Source of the DNA: Clostridium sp031626875 | Lineage (GTDB): Bacteria; Bacillota; Clostridia; Clostridiales; Clostridiaceae | Assembly (NCBI RefSeq): GCF_031626875.1 | Contig: NZ_JANDMF010000022.1 | Coordinates: forward strand, 22,681 to 86,680 | Direction: 5' to 3' | DNA length: 64,000 nt | Shown here: positions 37,079 through 45,634 of the stretch, one piece after another | Layout: each line of letters opens with the position of its first letter | How positions within the stretch are numbered: position 1 is the first letter of the stretch | Notes under the pieces: generated by a model | The model's database searches: none | What the model saw: only the letters and a program-made list of their open reading frames with translations | Told to the model about the DNA's origin: nothing | Translations under genes and position numbers: made by a program

Positions 37079-37099
37079 GCAGGCAATTTTATTGCCTGC
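37079..37099 (-). terminator. Intra-operon hairpin between flavoprotein and iron-sulfur genes
   Basis: GCAGGCAA (37079-37086) pairs with TTGCCTGC (37092-37099) around a 5-base loop, followed on the minus strand by TAACTTTTTAAGG. It lies in the 60-base gap within the operon, so it could attenuate downstream expression or stabilise the upstream message. Confidence 0.55.
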
Positions 37100-37114
37100 C
37101 AAGATACCTCTTAG

Positions 37115-38596
37115 TTAAAAATCACTTAATTTTGCTGCTGCATTTTCTCCAGCGATACGTCCACTATTTAAGCAGAATCCCATTGTATTTCCTGGTAAAG
37201 TAAATGGATAACTATCTCCAAAAATATTACAAGCATCTGTTCCAACAGCATAAAGGCCTGGAATCACCTTATAATCTTGTGCCATAACTTCGGTTTTATG
37301 ATTAATAAGGATTCCACCTAATGAACCATATGCCCCAACATTTTGACGACAGCAATAGAATGGTCCTTTTTTGATTGGATTCATATATCTCCTATCTTTC
37401 TCAAATAGTTCATCAAATCCTTCATCACACATATCATTGTATTCCTCTACTTGAGCTACTAATCCAGCTACATCAATACCTGCATTTTCTGCTAATTCTT
37501 CAATAGTTTCACCTTGAGATATTGGCTCATATCCAGCTTCTATATCTCTTTCCCATTGCTCATCAAACTGATCAAATAAGTCATGTGGATGTACATGGGA
37601 TACTATTTCTGGCCCTTTTTTCTTATATTTCTTAAGCATTTTACTATCAAATATTGCATAAGCTACACTTCCAGGTTGTGCAGTAATTGCATTTCCAGTA
37701 AATGTTGTATTAGCAATCTGATCTTCTGGCATAAATCTTTGTCCAAGTTTATTTACCCATAAACATGGTTGACGAAATGCTCCATCAAGGATAAAGTGAT
37801 TCATATTATCAGGTAATTGGTACATTAATTCCATATTACATGATGTATGACCTGCACCTGCTTCCCATGCCATTTTTATTCCATCGCCTTTCATACCTGG
37901 AATAGCAAAATTAAAAATAGTTTTTCCAAATTCATATCCTGTTTCATCTTTAATCATCTGAGGATTATCTCCAAATCCACCTGTTGCCAAAATAACTGAT
38001 TTAGCTCTTGCTTCAATTTCTTCTCCTGCTTTGTCTTTGGCTAATATTCCAGATGCCTGTCCATTCTCCATTATTATCTTACTAACAGGTGTTTCAAAAA
38101 TAATTTCAACTCCTAATTCTATAGCTTTTTCAGTCATTCTCTTTGTCATTGTAGAAGCTGAACGTGGCCCTGGCTCTCCCCCTCCTTCTGGTTTTACAAC
38201 ATGCCATGTAAATTCACCATCTGAATATGCTCTTGTATTTTCTGGTGCACTAAAAGCCCTTTGAACTCCAGCAAACTCAACTCCCATATCCATAAGCCAT
38301 TCTATTGTATCTCCAGACTTAAAATAATAATCACGTACCATACGAGCATCTACATTGTAATGTGTAAAATACATATGCTTTCTAAATGCTTCTCCTGGAG
38401 TAAGTGATATCATGTGATTTTTTTGAATTGGTGATCCTATACCAAGTGGCCCCATTCCCATATTTGCAGCTCCACCTGTTGTATTTGATTTTTCAAACAC
38501 AGTTACTTTTGCACCATTTTCTGCTGCTGAAATGGCTGCTGCTAATCCTGAAAGGCCCCCAGCAACTACAATTACATCTGTTTCTATACTTCTCAT
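37115..38596 (-). CDS. FAD-dependent fumarate-reductase-like flavoprotein
   Basis: A 493-residue member of the FAD_binding_2 family (fumarate/urocanate/KstD-like reductases). The N-terminal Rossmann motif reads VVAGGLSGLAAAISAAENGAK, with Ala in place of the first Gly of GxGxxG. Downstream are GGAANMGMGP, ATGGFG, and near the end VGAYGSLGGILIN and LPGNTMGFCLNSGRIAGENAA. There is no heme-binding domain and no signal peptide, so it works in the cytoplasm with electrons from the neighbouring Fe-S or FMN proteins. Family members reduce activated C=C bonds of small or aromatic unsaturated acids. Start behind GGAGG. The preceding flavodoxin-like gene is 38 bases away. Confidence 0.85.
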   Translation of the reverse strand: MRSIETDVIVVAGGLSGLAAAISAAENGAKVTVFEKSNTTGGAANMGMGPLGIGSPIQKNHMISLTPGEAFRKHMYFTHYNVDARMVRDYYFKSGDTIEWLMDMGVEFAGVQRAFSAPENTRAYSDGEFTWHVVKPEGGGEPGPRSASTMTKRMTEKAIELGVEIIFETPVSKIIMENGQASGILAKDKAGEEIEARAKSVILATGGFGDNPQMIKDETGYEFGKTIFNFAIPGMKGDGIKMAWEAGAGHTSCNMELMYQLPDNMNHFILDGAFRQPCLWVNKLGQRFMPEDQIANTTFTGNAITAQPGSVAYAIFDSKMLKKYKKKGPEIVSHVHPHDLFDQFDEQWERDIEAGYEPISQGETIEELAENAGIDVAGLVAQVEEYNDMCDEGFDELFEKDRRYMNPIKKGPFYCCRQNVGAYGSLGGILINHKTEVMAQDYKVIPGLYAVGTDACNIFGDSYPFTLPGNTMGFCLNSGRIAGENAAAKLSDF

Positions 38597-38634
38597 TATA
38601 ATTCCTCCATTACTATCCGTACTTAAACTTAATT

Positions 38635-39570
38635 TTATCTTTCTGGCTTAGAGCCTTTAACAAAGTTCTTATAACTTTCCATACGTTTTTTATAATCTTC
38701 TGACTTCTTCAATTTCATGCTTATCTCAACAGTCTTTTTAATATCATCAGCATGTATAAACTTACCACTTAAAGTATCATGGGCATGTTCTAATTGCTCT
38801 TCTGGAAATTCAAATCTTACCTTACCATCAACAACTTTAACATCACCTTCTATTCCACACATACAACATACAGCATGAGTAGATTCTCTATCTAAGAAAA
38901 AGTTTCTACTATGACAATGTGGGCATACACCTTCTTCTCCTTTATATTCTGCATTCTCAATATCTTTAGCTGCTTTTGCAAGATTTAAGCCTATTTCACG
39001 AATCTTTTCTACCTTTTCATTATCCACAACAATTCCTGTAGAAAAAGGAAATACTTCATTATTTATAACTTTCCACATAGGTGTTAATGCTTGTATTGCT
39101 GAATCACATTGAAATCTTGTAACCCAATCTGATCCACCAATTCCTATATAAGAAATTACTTTATCCTTCAAAATTCTTGGATCTGGAGCTTTCCCTCCTG
39201 TTGTTTCTGCAATTTTAGCTGCTACAACGTTATTTCCTCTATCCATTCTTGGCCCAAAACGATCTCTTATTGCAAGGAACTTACTTGGTGCACCTTTACA
39301 GAAGATAGGATTTGCAAATAGTATTCCATCTGCATCTAACATTTTATCTAATAACCAATCAAAATCATCCTTTAATACACACATGTTACCTTTTCCTGTC
39401 ATAAGTGAATTAACACATGCTGTACATCCAGTACAATGTTTTATTTCTAAATCTGCTAATTGAATAAATTCAACCTCTGCCCCTATTTCCTTTGCAGCCA
39501 TTAAAGCTTCTTTGCACATAGCATCATTATTGCTGTCTCTTCTTCCACCTGAAATTCCTAATATCTTCAT
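38635..39570 (-). CDS. Flavodoxin-fold FMN reductase with zinc-ribbon C-terminus
   Basis: 311 residues. The N-terminal NADPH-dependent FMN-reductase fold (about 1-200) starts MKILGISGGRRDSNND and contains HCTGCTACV and the GILFANPIFCKGAPSKF loop. The C-terminal part carries a zinc ribbon (CPHCH...CCMC) and a Lys-rich helical end. It is the first gene of a six-gene operon and probably passes electrons between NAD(P)H or ferredoxin and the fumarate-reductase-like flavoprotein next to it. Start behind GGAGGG. A GTTAA-N4-TTAAC dyad lies 57 bases upstream, matching the ene-reductase gene. Confidence 0.83.
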   Translation of the reverse strand: MKILGISGGRRDSNNDAMCKEALMAAKEIGAEVEFIQLADLEIKHCTGCTACVNSLMTGKGNMCVLKDDFDWLLDKMLDADGILFANPIFCKGAPSKFLAIRDRFGPRMDRGNNVVAAKIAETTGGKAPDPRILKDKVISYIGIGGSDWVTRFQCDSAIQALTPMWKVINNEVFPFSTGIVVDNEKVEKIREIGLNLAKAAKDIENAEYKGEEGVCPHCHSRNFFLDRESTHAVCCMCGIEGDVKVVDGKVRFEFPEEQLEHAHDTLSGKFIHADDIKKTVEISMKLKKSEDYKKRMESYKNFVKGSKPER

Positions 39571-39885
39571 ATTCTATCCCTCCATTTGTTTATGTGCTTT
39601 CAAAATTTTCAAACTATTTAGTATTCGTTAATATTTTAACACGTTAAAAATGGATAAAATATCTATTTTCATACCCTATTAGCTGCAATATTTTATCCAC
39701 TTTTAATTGAAAATTTTCCTTCTATTAATTTCAAGATAATTTTTTACAGTTAAAATATTAATTTTTTACACATTTTTCTTATTTATTGCTTTGATAGTAT
39801 TACATTCCTTTATTAACAATGTTATAATGCTATAATGTTATATTTCTATTACATCAACTACTATTTTTTACTATGGAGGCATTTA
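39571..39885. promoter_or_regulatory. Divergent intergenic region between the redox operon and AraC-GH39
   Basis: 315 bases without a gene. It holds a perfect dyad GTTAATATTTTAAC at 39627-39640 and a near copy GTTAAAATATTAAT at 39749-39762. Two TATAAT hexamers (39823-39828 and 39831-39836) lie before the plus-strand gene, without a convincing -35. Confidence 0.5.
39627..39640 (-). promoter_or_regulatory. GTTAA-N4-TTAAC operator of the six-gene redox operon
   Basis: GTTAATATTTTAAC begins 57 bases upstream of the start codon at 39570. This is the same motif at the same distance as the proximal element before the ene-reductase gene, so a common regulator is likely. Confidence 0.6.
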
Positions 39886-42429
39886 ATGAATATAAATAAA
39901 GAACTTATAAATTTAAACGTTTCTTCAACTTTAAAACTTTCTGTATTTTCAATTGAAAACTTAAACATGTATTGGCATAACGGTATAGAACTAATATATG
40001 TGTTATCTGGTTTTGTCAAAGTTCAATGTGGTAATATACAATATAAATTACATGAAGATGATATTATTCTTATAAATACTTTTGAATTGCATTCATTATC
40101 AGGTACTGAATGTAAAATATTATCATTAAAAATTAATATTTCTACATTTGAAGCTGAAATTTCTCGCTTTGCTCAAAAAAGATTTAATTGTAATTCATCC
40201 CTAGAAACAGATAAAAATAGATTTATACCACTAAAACGTCTTCTTGCTTTATTAGTTAAAGCTAATATCAATCCTAATTGTGATATTGAACTTTTAAATA
40301 AATCATATATTTATGAATTATTATATATATTAGCTACCAACTTTAAAGTTGAAGAAATTAACACTTCTAATGATATAGACAAAAATTCAGAAAGAATAAA
40401 GAATATGCTAAATTATATAAGTGAAAATTATAGAGAAAAAATCTCATTAAATGACTTAGCCGATAAATTCTTTTTGTCAATTCCATATATCTCAAGAATA
40501 TTTAAAGAATTTACAAGTCTTAACTTTAGTGAATATTTGATGGAAGTTAGACTTTCTCATGCAGAAAGAGATTTAAGTAACCTTAATTTGAAAATTGAAT
40601 ATATTGCAGAAAAAAATGGTTTTTCTAATACCCGTTCATTTGTTTCTGCATTTAGAAACAAACATGGTTGCCTACCAAGTAAATATCGAAAAATAATAGA
40701 TAGACATGATTCTATTACTGAAAAAGGAATAACTGAAAATATAAATTATTTTGATTTACAACATAACACATCTTTTAGACATTTAGTAATTTATCTAAAA
40801 CAAGATTCTATTATCTCAAATGAAAATAATTCTAACACTAAAATTTGTGAAATAAATCCAATTAACACTTCATTAAATGGAGTTCCTTTGGAGCATACTT
40901 TTAAAAATCTTGCTTGTATTGGAAAAGCAAAACATGTATTACTTTCTGAGAATCAAAAAATACTTCAAGAGCTTCAAAAAGATATTGGATTCAAATACAT
41001 AAGATTTCATGGATTGCTTGATGATGAAATGATGTTTTATTCAGAAAATGAAAATGGTGATCCTGAACTTTGTTTTACTTATATTGATTCTATAATAGAT
41101 TTTTTTCTATCTATTAACTTAAAACCTTTTATAGAACTTTCATTTATGCCAAAAGAGCTTGCAAAAGATCCTGCTCGTACAATGTTCTTTGTTAGTTCCA
41201 TCATAAGTTTTCCTAAAAATATGAAAAAGTGGACTTATGCTATAAAACAACTTATCGAACACTTTATATCTCGTTATGGCAGAAAAGAAGTTGAATCTTG
41301 GCCTGTCTTCTTGTGGAATGAGCCTGATTTCAAAAAGATGTTTGGTTTTGAAAATCCAAATGATTTCTTTGATTTTTATAATAAAACCTACAAAACTGTA
41401 AAAGGAATAAGTAAAGATATCCTATTTGGAAGCTCTCCAGTTTTTTCTGAAACTCTAGAAGGATCAAATGACTGGTTAGATACATTTATGAACCTTTGTA
41501 AAGAAAATGATTGTTTGCCTGATTTTATTAACATGCATTTTTATCCTATGAATTTATCTGGTTTAGATGCCACCACTATTTCAAAGGAAGCTCATATAAA
41601 AATGAGAAAATACCTTGTATATGCTGAATCTGAAAATGCATTAAAAGAAAGTATTGAATCTATCAAAAAAAGATTAAAAGAAAACTCCTGGAAAACTGAC
41701 AAGCTCTACTTAATTAGTTGGAATTCTTCTATATCACATAATGAACTTTTAAATGATACAGTTTTTAAAGCAGCATATATAGCTAAGAATATATTAGAAA
41801 ACTATGATTCTCTTGAAAGTTTTGGTTATTGGCAGTTATCTGATTTAAATGAAGAAGTGAAAATGAAAAATCAATTGTTTCATGGTGGACAAGGTCTTTT
41901 TACTTATAATAGAATAAAAAAATCTCACTATTATGTTTTCCAAATGCTTAACAGTCTTGGAGATAGATTGCTCGAAAAAGGTGATGGATACTTTATAACA
42001 ACAGATGGATACTCAATTCAAGTAATACTGTATAATTACCAACATTATTCACGATTATATGCCTCTGGTGAATTATTTGACATGACTTTCAAAAATAGAT
42101 ATACTCCATTTCCAAAGCAAAATAATTTAAAAGTAATTCTTCCTCTTACCAATCTTTCTGAAACTACATATAAATTAACAGAAACTATTGTAAATAAGCA
42201 CTATGGAAGTTCTTTTGACAAGTGGATAGAATTAGGAGGAATGCCTATAGATAATGATAAAGATATTGAATATTTAAATTCTACATCTCTTCCAAGAATT
42301 CAAAACAGAATAGTGACTGCTGAAAATTATTTGTTAACAATAACTGCAGAATTAGAACCTCATGAAGTACGATTAATAGAATTAAAACCACTTAGTACAA
42401 AAACCCCACCACAATACAGTTCTGTATAA
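39886..42429 (+). CDS. AraC-GH39 fusion regulator with inactive glycosidase domain
   Basis: 847 residues. The N-terminal cupin (about 1-150) precedes an AraC double helix-turn-helix (about 171-270: LNDLADKFFLSIPYISRIFKEF and IEYIAEKNGFSNTRSFVSAFRNKHG). A GH39 beta-xylosidase-like barrel and beta-sandwich (about 310-830) follow. The acid/base motif FLWNEPD (E479) is kept. At the position of the nucleophile motif TEWN the sequence is ISWNSS, so Ser611 replaces the catalytic Glu. The following DTVFKAAYIAKNI and SFGYWQLSD match GH39 closely. The domain therefore probably binds sugar without cutting it and acts as a sensor. Start ATG 39886 behind GGAGG; a longer upstream frame lacks a ribosome site. 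Target genes are not evident. Confidence 0.85.
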   Translation: MNINKELINLNVSSTLKLSVFSIENLNMYWHNGIELIYVLSGFVKVQCGNIQYKLHEDDIILINTFELHSLSGTECKILSLKINISTFEAEISRFAQKRFNCNSSLETDKNRFIPLKRLLALLVKANINPNCDIELLNKSYIYELLYILATNFKVEEINTSNDIDKNSERIKNMLNYISENYREKISLNDLADKFFLSIPYISRIFKEFTSLNFSEYLMEVRLSHAERDLSNLNLKIEYIAEKNGFSNTRSFVSAFRNKHGCLPSKYRKIIDRHDSITEKGITENINYFDLQHNTSFRHLVIYLKQDSIISNENNSNTKICEINPINTSLNGVPLEHTFKNLACIGKAKHVLLSENQKILQELQKDIGFKYIRFHGLLDDEMMFYSENENGDPELCFTYIDSIIDFFLSINLKPFIELSFMPKELAKDPARTMFFVSSIISFPKNMKKWTYAIKQLIEHFISRYGRKEVESWPVFLWNEPDFKKMFGFENPNDFFDFYNKTYKTVKGISKDILFGSSPVFSETLEGSNDWLDTFMNLCKENDCLPDFINMHFYPMNLSGLDATTISKEAHIKMRKYLVYAESENALKESIESIKKRLKENSWKTDKLYLISWNSSISHNELLNDTVFKAAYIAKNILENYDSLESFGYWQLSDLNEEVKMKNQLFHGGQGLFTYNRIKKSHYYVFQMLNSLGDRLLEKGDGYFITTDGYSIQVILYNYQHYSRLYASGELFDMTFKNRYTPFPKQNNLKVILPLTNLSETTYKLTETIVNKHYGSSFDKWIELGGMPIDNDKDIEYLNSTSLPRIQNRIVTAENYLLTITAELEPHEVRLIELKPLSTKTPPQYSSV

Positions 42430-42437
42430 TGGTGGGG
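42404..42437 (-). terminator. Terminator hairpin overlapping the end of the AraC-GH39 gene
   Basis: CCCCACCA/TGGTGGGG (42404-42411 and 42430-42437) with an inner ATACAG/CTGTAT stem encloses the AraC-GH39 stop codon. On the minus strand it is followed by TTTTTGTAC, making it a good terminator for the convergent esterase gene ending at 42540. Confidence 0.7.
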
Positions 42438-42539
42438 GATAATCTTGGAGTTACAATTCTATTTTTTACTCCATATTCAACTCTAGCAATAAGTACATTT
42501 TCCAAATAATAAAAAATGCAGACTTTTCAAAGTTTATCT

Positions 42540-44405
42540 TTAAGATTTAACCTCAACCCCATCAACTACTAATTTAATATCGCTATATGTAATATCTGCA
42601 TTTCTTGCTACAAACATTCCTACATATACATAATTAGGATCAATACTTGTAAGTTTAAAATCAAATCCTCCTGTTATAGTTGTTTCATTCCCAAAAGTAC
42701 AAGCATAGCCATCTGAATTACTTTGAATAGAAAGATTTACAGTATCTCCTGCAGAAATTGGATTTTTACATGTCCCCCCCTGTGTAAGGCCTCCATTTTT
42801 TCTTGCAAAACAGTTCCAAACATTTCCTGCCTTTGTAAGCTTTAAAGGTCCTGCTACAACATAATCACCAAGAGCTTCCATTGTATTGTAATCAACATAC
42901 ATTTCATCTCTAGCCATAAGTCCAAATGATACTTGATCATTTAAAACTAATTTATTAATTTTAGCTTTTGCTGTTAATGTAAATTTACTGTTTACAGGAA
43001 CTTTATAATAATACATTGCAATCCCATCAGATGTACTTGCTATTTTCCCCTTATTATTTGATACTGCAATATGCATATTTCCTTCACTATCTTTTTCAAT
43101 TACTTGATTTTCTATATTTGCATCCACTCCAATGTCTCCAAATACAGTACCTTTCCAAATACCATAATCTTTCCATAAAATACTTTGTTTTAATTTCCCT
43201 GTATATGATGATGTTTTATAATCAGGATTAGAAAATAAAGAATCTTTTTTAATTGGAGCATTAGTCTCAATCACATGCTCTGAAATTCCAGCTATCCTCA
43301 ACTCTTTAATTGCCTTTGTTATAAAATATGCATTGTATTTTGCTCCCCAAATATTTGTATGTGTATTATCTACACTTACTGCTTTTGAAGATGTCCAAGC
43401 ATGGAGATTCAGAGTTTCATTTGGTCCTAACTTATCATATAAAGATTTAGTTAATGAAGTCATATCAACTACTGGTATATTAAGTGTTTTCCCCAATACT
43501 TTAATAGCTTTACTATAGTCTCCACCTACAAATTCTCCAAAATCTTCTGTAATATGAATGTTTGTACCACTCCACTCACCTGTCTCTGTTCTTCTAACAA
43601 TAGGAGTACAAAGTATTACTTTACATCCTGCTTCCTTAGCTGGTTTAATATAATTTTTATACAAAGAATTAGCAAATGAACCTTCATCTAAATATGTTCC
43701 ATTTGGATTTGTATACCTTTCCACTTCTGTTTTTTCATCATTATGTCCAAAACCTACAAGTAAATAGTCTCCACTCTTCATCCCTTTAAGTAAGGTACTA
43801 TACTGTGGCTCAACTGTAAAACTTTTCGAACTTCTTCCTGATAATGCAAGATTTTGTATTGAAAATGATCCATCAAGATAATTCCCAATCTGAGTTCCCC
43901 AACCATATCTTGGATAATAGTAATTATCATTAAAACTACTTACTGTTGAATCACCAACAATCCAAATGTTTGACTGATTAGTAACTTCTCCTTCATTTAA
44001 TTCTTTAATATTATCTTCACCCACATTTCTCACTCCTGTTGGCACTTTTTGTTGATTCTTACCTTCTGTATCTCCATTACAATCTTCTTTTGCTATTCCA
44101 GATTTTTGTTTTAAAAATGTACTATTAAGATAATTTTCAATTTGATTGTTCCATTCACTTACTGGATAGTTTTCATTATCTGTAATACTGTTTGAATCTA
44201 AATCACTATCAATAAAAACATTTAAAGCATTTGAATCACTAGAGTCCCCAATAATTAAATTATCTGAATCCTCAGTGCTCACTATATCACTTGATGATGT
44301 ACTAGAATTTTTAGAAAATAGTAAATTTCTAATACAAAACACTGTAGCTATAATTATTATTATAGCTATTAATGATGTAATGTACATTTTTAACTTACTT
44401 CTCAT
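42540..44405 (-). CDS. Membrane-anchored rhamnogalacturonan acetylesterase (CE12-like)
   Basis: 621 residues. An N-terminal signal anchor (about 8-30, MYITSLIAIIIIIATVFCI) is followed by a Ser/Asp/Asn-rich linker to about 120. The SGNH catalytic domain (about 145-385) carries GDSTVS, ALSGRSSKSF, GHND and DNTHTN. A C-terminal beta-sandwich of about 220 residues ending VDGVEVKS is probably a carbohydrate-binding module. The esterase faces outside the cell and removes acetyl groups from rhamnogalacturonan. The truncated gene at 7912-8760 is a paralogue that has lost most of this C-terminal module. Its promoter has a 19-bp spacer with a dyad and a MerR gene directly upstream. Start behind GGAGG. 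Confidence 0.85.
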   Translation of the reverse strand: MRSKLKMYITSLIAIIIIIATVFCIRNLLFSKNSSTSSSDIVSTEDSDNLIIGDSSDSNALNVFIDSDLDSNSITDNENYPVSEWNNQIENYLNSTFLKQKSGIAKEDCNGDTEGKNQQKVPTGVRNVGEDNIKELNEGEVTNQSNIWIVGDSTVSSFNDNYYYPRYGWGTQIGNYLDGSFSIQNLALSGRSSKSFTVEPQYSTLLKGMKSGDYLLVGFGHNDEKTEVERYTNPNGTYLDEGSFANSLYKNYIKPAKEAGCKVILCTPIVRRTETGEWSGTNIHITEDFGEFVGGDYSKAIKVLGKTLNIPVVDMTSLTKSLYDKLGPNETLNLHAWTSSKAVSVDNTHTNIWGAKYNAYFITKAIKELRIAGISEHVIETNAPIKKDSLFSNPDYKTSSYTGKLKQSILWKDYGIWKGTVFGDIGVDANIENQVIEKDSEGNMHIAVSNNKGKIASTSDGIAMYYYKVPVNSKFTLTAKAKINKLVLNDQVSFGLMARDEMYVDYNTMEALGDYVVAGPLKLTKAGNVWNCFARKNGGLTQGGTCKNPISAGDTVNLSIQSNSDGYACTFGNETTITGGFDFKLTSIDPNYVYVGMFVARNADITYSDIKLVVDGVEVKS

Positions 44406-44455
44406 TTTATAACTTTACCTCCATAATTAACTTTTGTGCTTGTTTACTAATGCTA

Positions 44456-44486
44456 ATTATAAAGTCTGACACAATGTCATAGTCAA
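44456..44486 (-). promoter_or_regulatory. MerR-type 19-bp-spacer promoter of the anchored acetylesterase
   Basis: Minus-strand TTGACT (44486-44481) and TATAAT (44461-44456) are separated by 19 bases. The spacer carries the dyad TGACA-N3-TGTCA (44467-44479). This is the architecture activated by MerR proteins. The MerR gene ends only eight bases away. Confidence 0.72.
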
Positions 44487-44493
44487 TATAGTA

Positions 44494-45327
44494 TTACTCA
44501 ATCCCTATTGGAACACTAATTAAAATATATTGTATCTCCTGATTATCTTCTATAACAATATTAATTACAATTCCAATAATATCTCCATCTATTTTTAGAT
44601 TATTTTTCTTCATATACTTTAGTGGTTCATTTAACAAAACCTCTTTTAATCGTTTACCATTATACCTATGACTATTTACTGCACTTAATGGAAGTTTAGC
44701 TAAACTAAATAAACATTTCCTTTTTTCATATCTCTCTGTATATTCATTTTCTCTCATTTTGTATCTATCTAAATCAGCTAACTTTATTGCCCACCCAAAA
44801 TTTAAAATTATATTATTCTTTTCTACATCTTCTTTTCTTATTAAATAAACTCGTTGAACTTCTGGTGATGAATACAAATAATCTTGTACAGTAATTATCC
44901 TTTTATTTTCTTTTAATAATCTATCTCCACTTTGATAAAGAACATATGATAAAGCAACACAATCTTTTATATAACATGATTGTTTAAACACCTTGACTTT
45001 TTTCATTAAAATTAAATCATCTTTCAATCTGTGTCTTAAATTAGTTAGATAATCAATCTGCTTGTCCATTTCTTCTATTCGATTTTCATATGCATATATT
45101 AATTCTGACATTTGACTACTTTTTATATTTGCTATTTCTGTATGAGTAAAGCCATATTTCCTCAGTAATATTACAGCCATAAATTTTGTTATATCATCTT
45201 CACTATAATATCGATAATTATTATTCTCAAATCTTTTTGATGTAATATATCCCATCTTCTCATATCTTCTTACTGTATTTGTAGAAACATTAAGAAGGGT
45301 AGATAGTTCACTAACTTTGTATTTCAT
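44494..45327 (-). CDS. MerR-family transcriptional regulator
   Basis: 277 residues starting at the ATG at 45327, chosen because AAGGGTGG lies just upstream (an ATG 24 bases earlier has none). The N-terminal MerR winged helix reads YKVSELSTLLNVSTNTVRRYEKMGYI, with NNYRYYSEDDI as the wing. A coiled coil (about 75-110) and a C-terminal effector domain of about 150 residues of BmrR/GyrI type follow. The promoter of the downstream acetylesterase has the 19-bp spacer expected for MerR control. The effector is unknown; a link to pectin breakdown products would be unusual for MerR proteins. Confidence 0.86.
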   Translation of the reverse strand: MKYKVSELSTLLNVSTNTVRRYEKMGYITSKRFENNNYRYYSEDDITKFMAVILLRKYGFTHTEIANIKSSQMSELIYAYENRIEEMDKQIDYLTNLRHRLKDDLILMKKVKVFKQSCYIKDCVALSYVLYQSGDRLLKENKRIITVQDYLYSSPEVQRVYLIRKEDVEKNNIILNFGWAIKLADLDRYKMRENEYTERYEKRKCLFSLAKLPLSAVNSHRYNGKRLKEVLLNEPLKYMKKNNLKIDGDIIGIVINIVIEDNQEIQYILISVPIGIE

Positions 45328-45480
45328 TAAAACCACCCTTAATATTTTCATTTTTAATAATATCCATATTTTAATTATAAGTGATTATCCCTTATCTCTA
45401 TAAAACTTAGTAAATTAATTTCACTTAAATCTTGTAATTATATAAAAACACTACCACATTAAATAATTTTATACAATAAA

Positions 45481-45513
45481 AATTCCAACAAGAGTGCTTT
45501 ACTTGTTGGAATT
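45481..45513. terminator. Terminator after the secreted SGNH esterase gene
   Basis: A perfect 12-bp stem AATTCCAACAAG/CTTGTTGGAATT with a 9-base loop, with TTTTTATT on the plus side and TTTTTATTG on the minus side. The rest of the gap 45328-45634 is AT-rich with no gene seen. Confidence 0.85.
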
Positions 45514-45634
45514 TTTATTACAGCTATCTTATTATATAATTATTTTTTTCATTTTCTCATTTATACTCTATATTTCCATCATAAAAAAGAAATATTATTA
45601 ATAGCATATCTCCTGAAAAATCTTTTCAGTCTCC

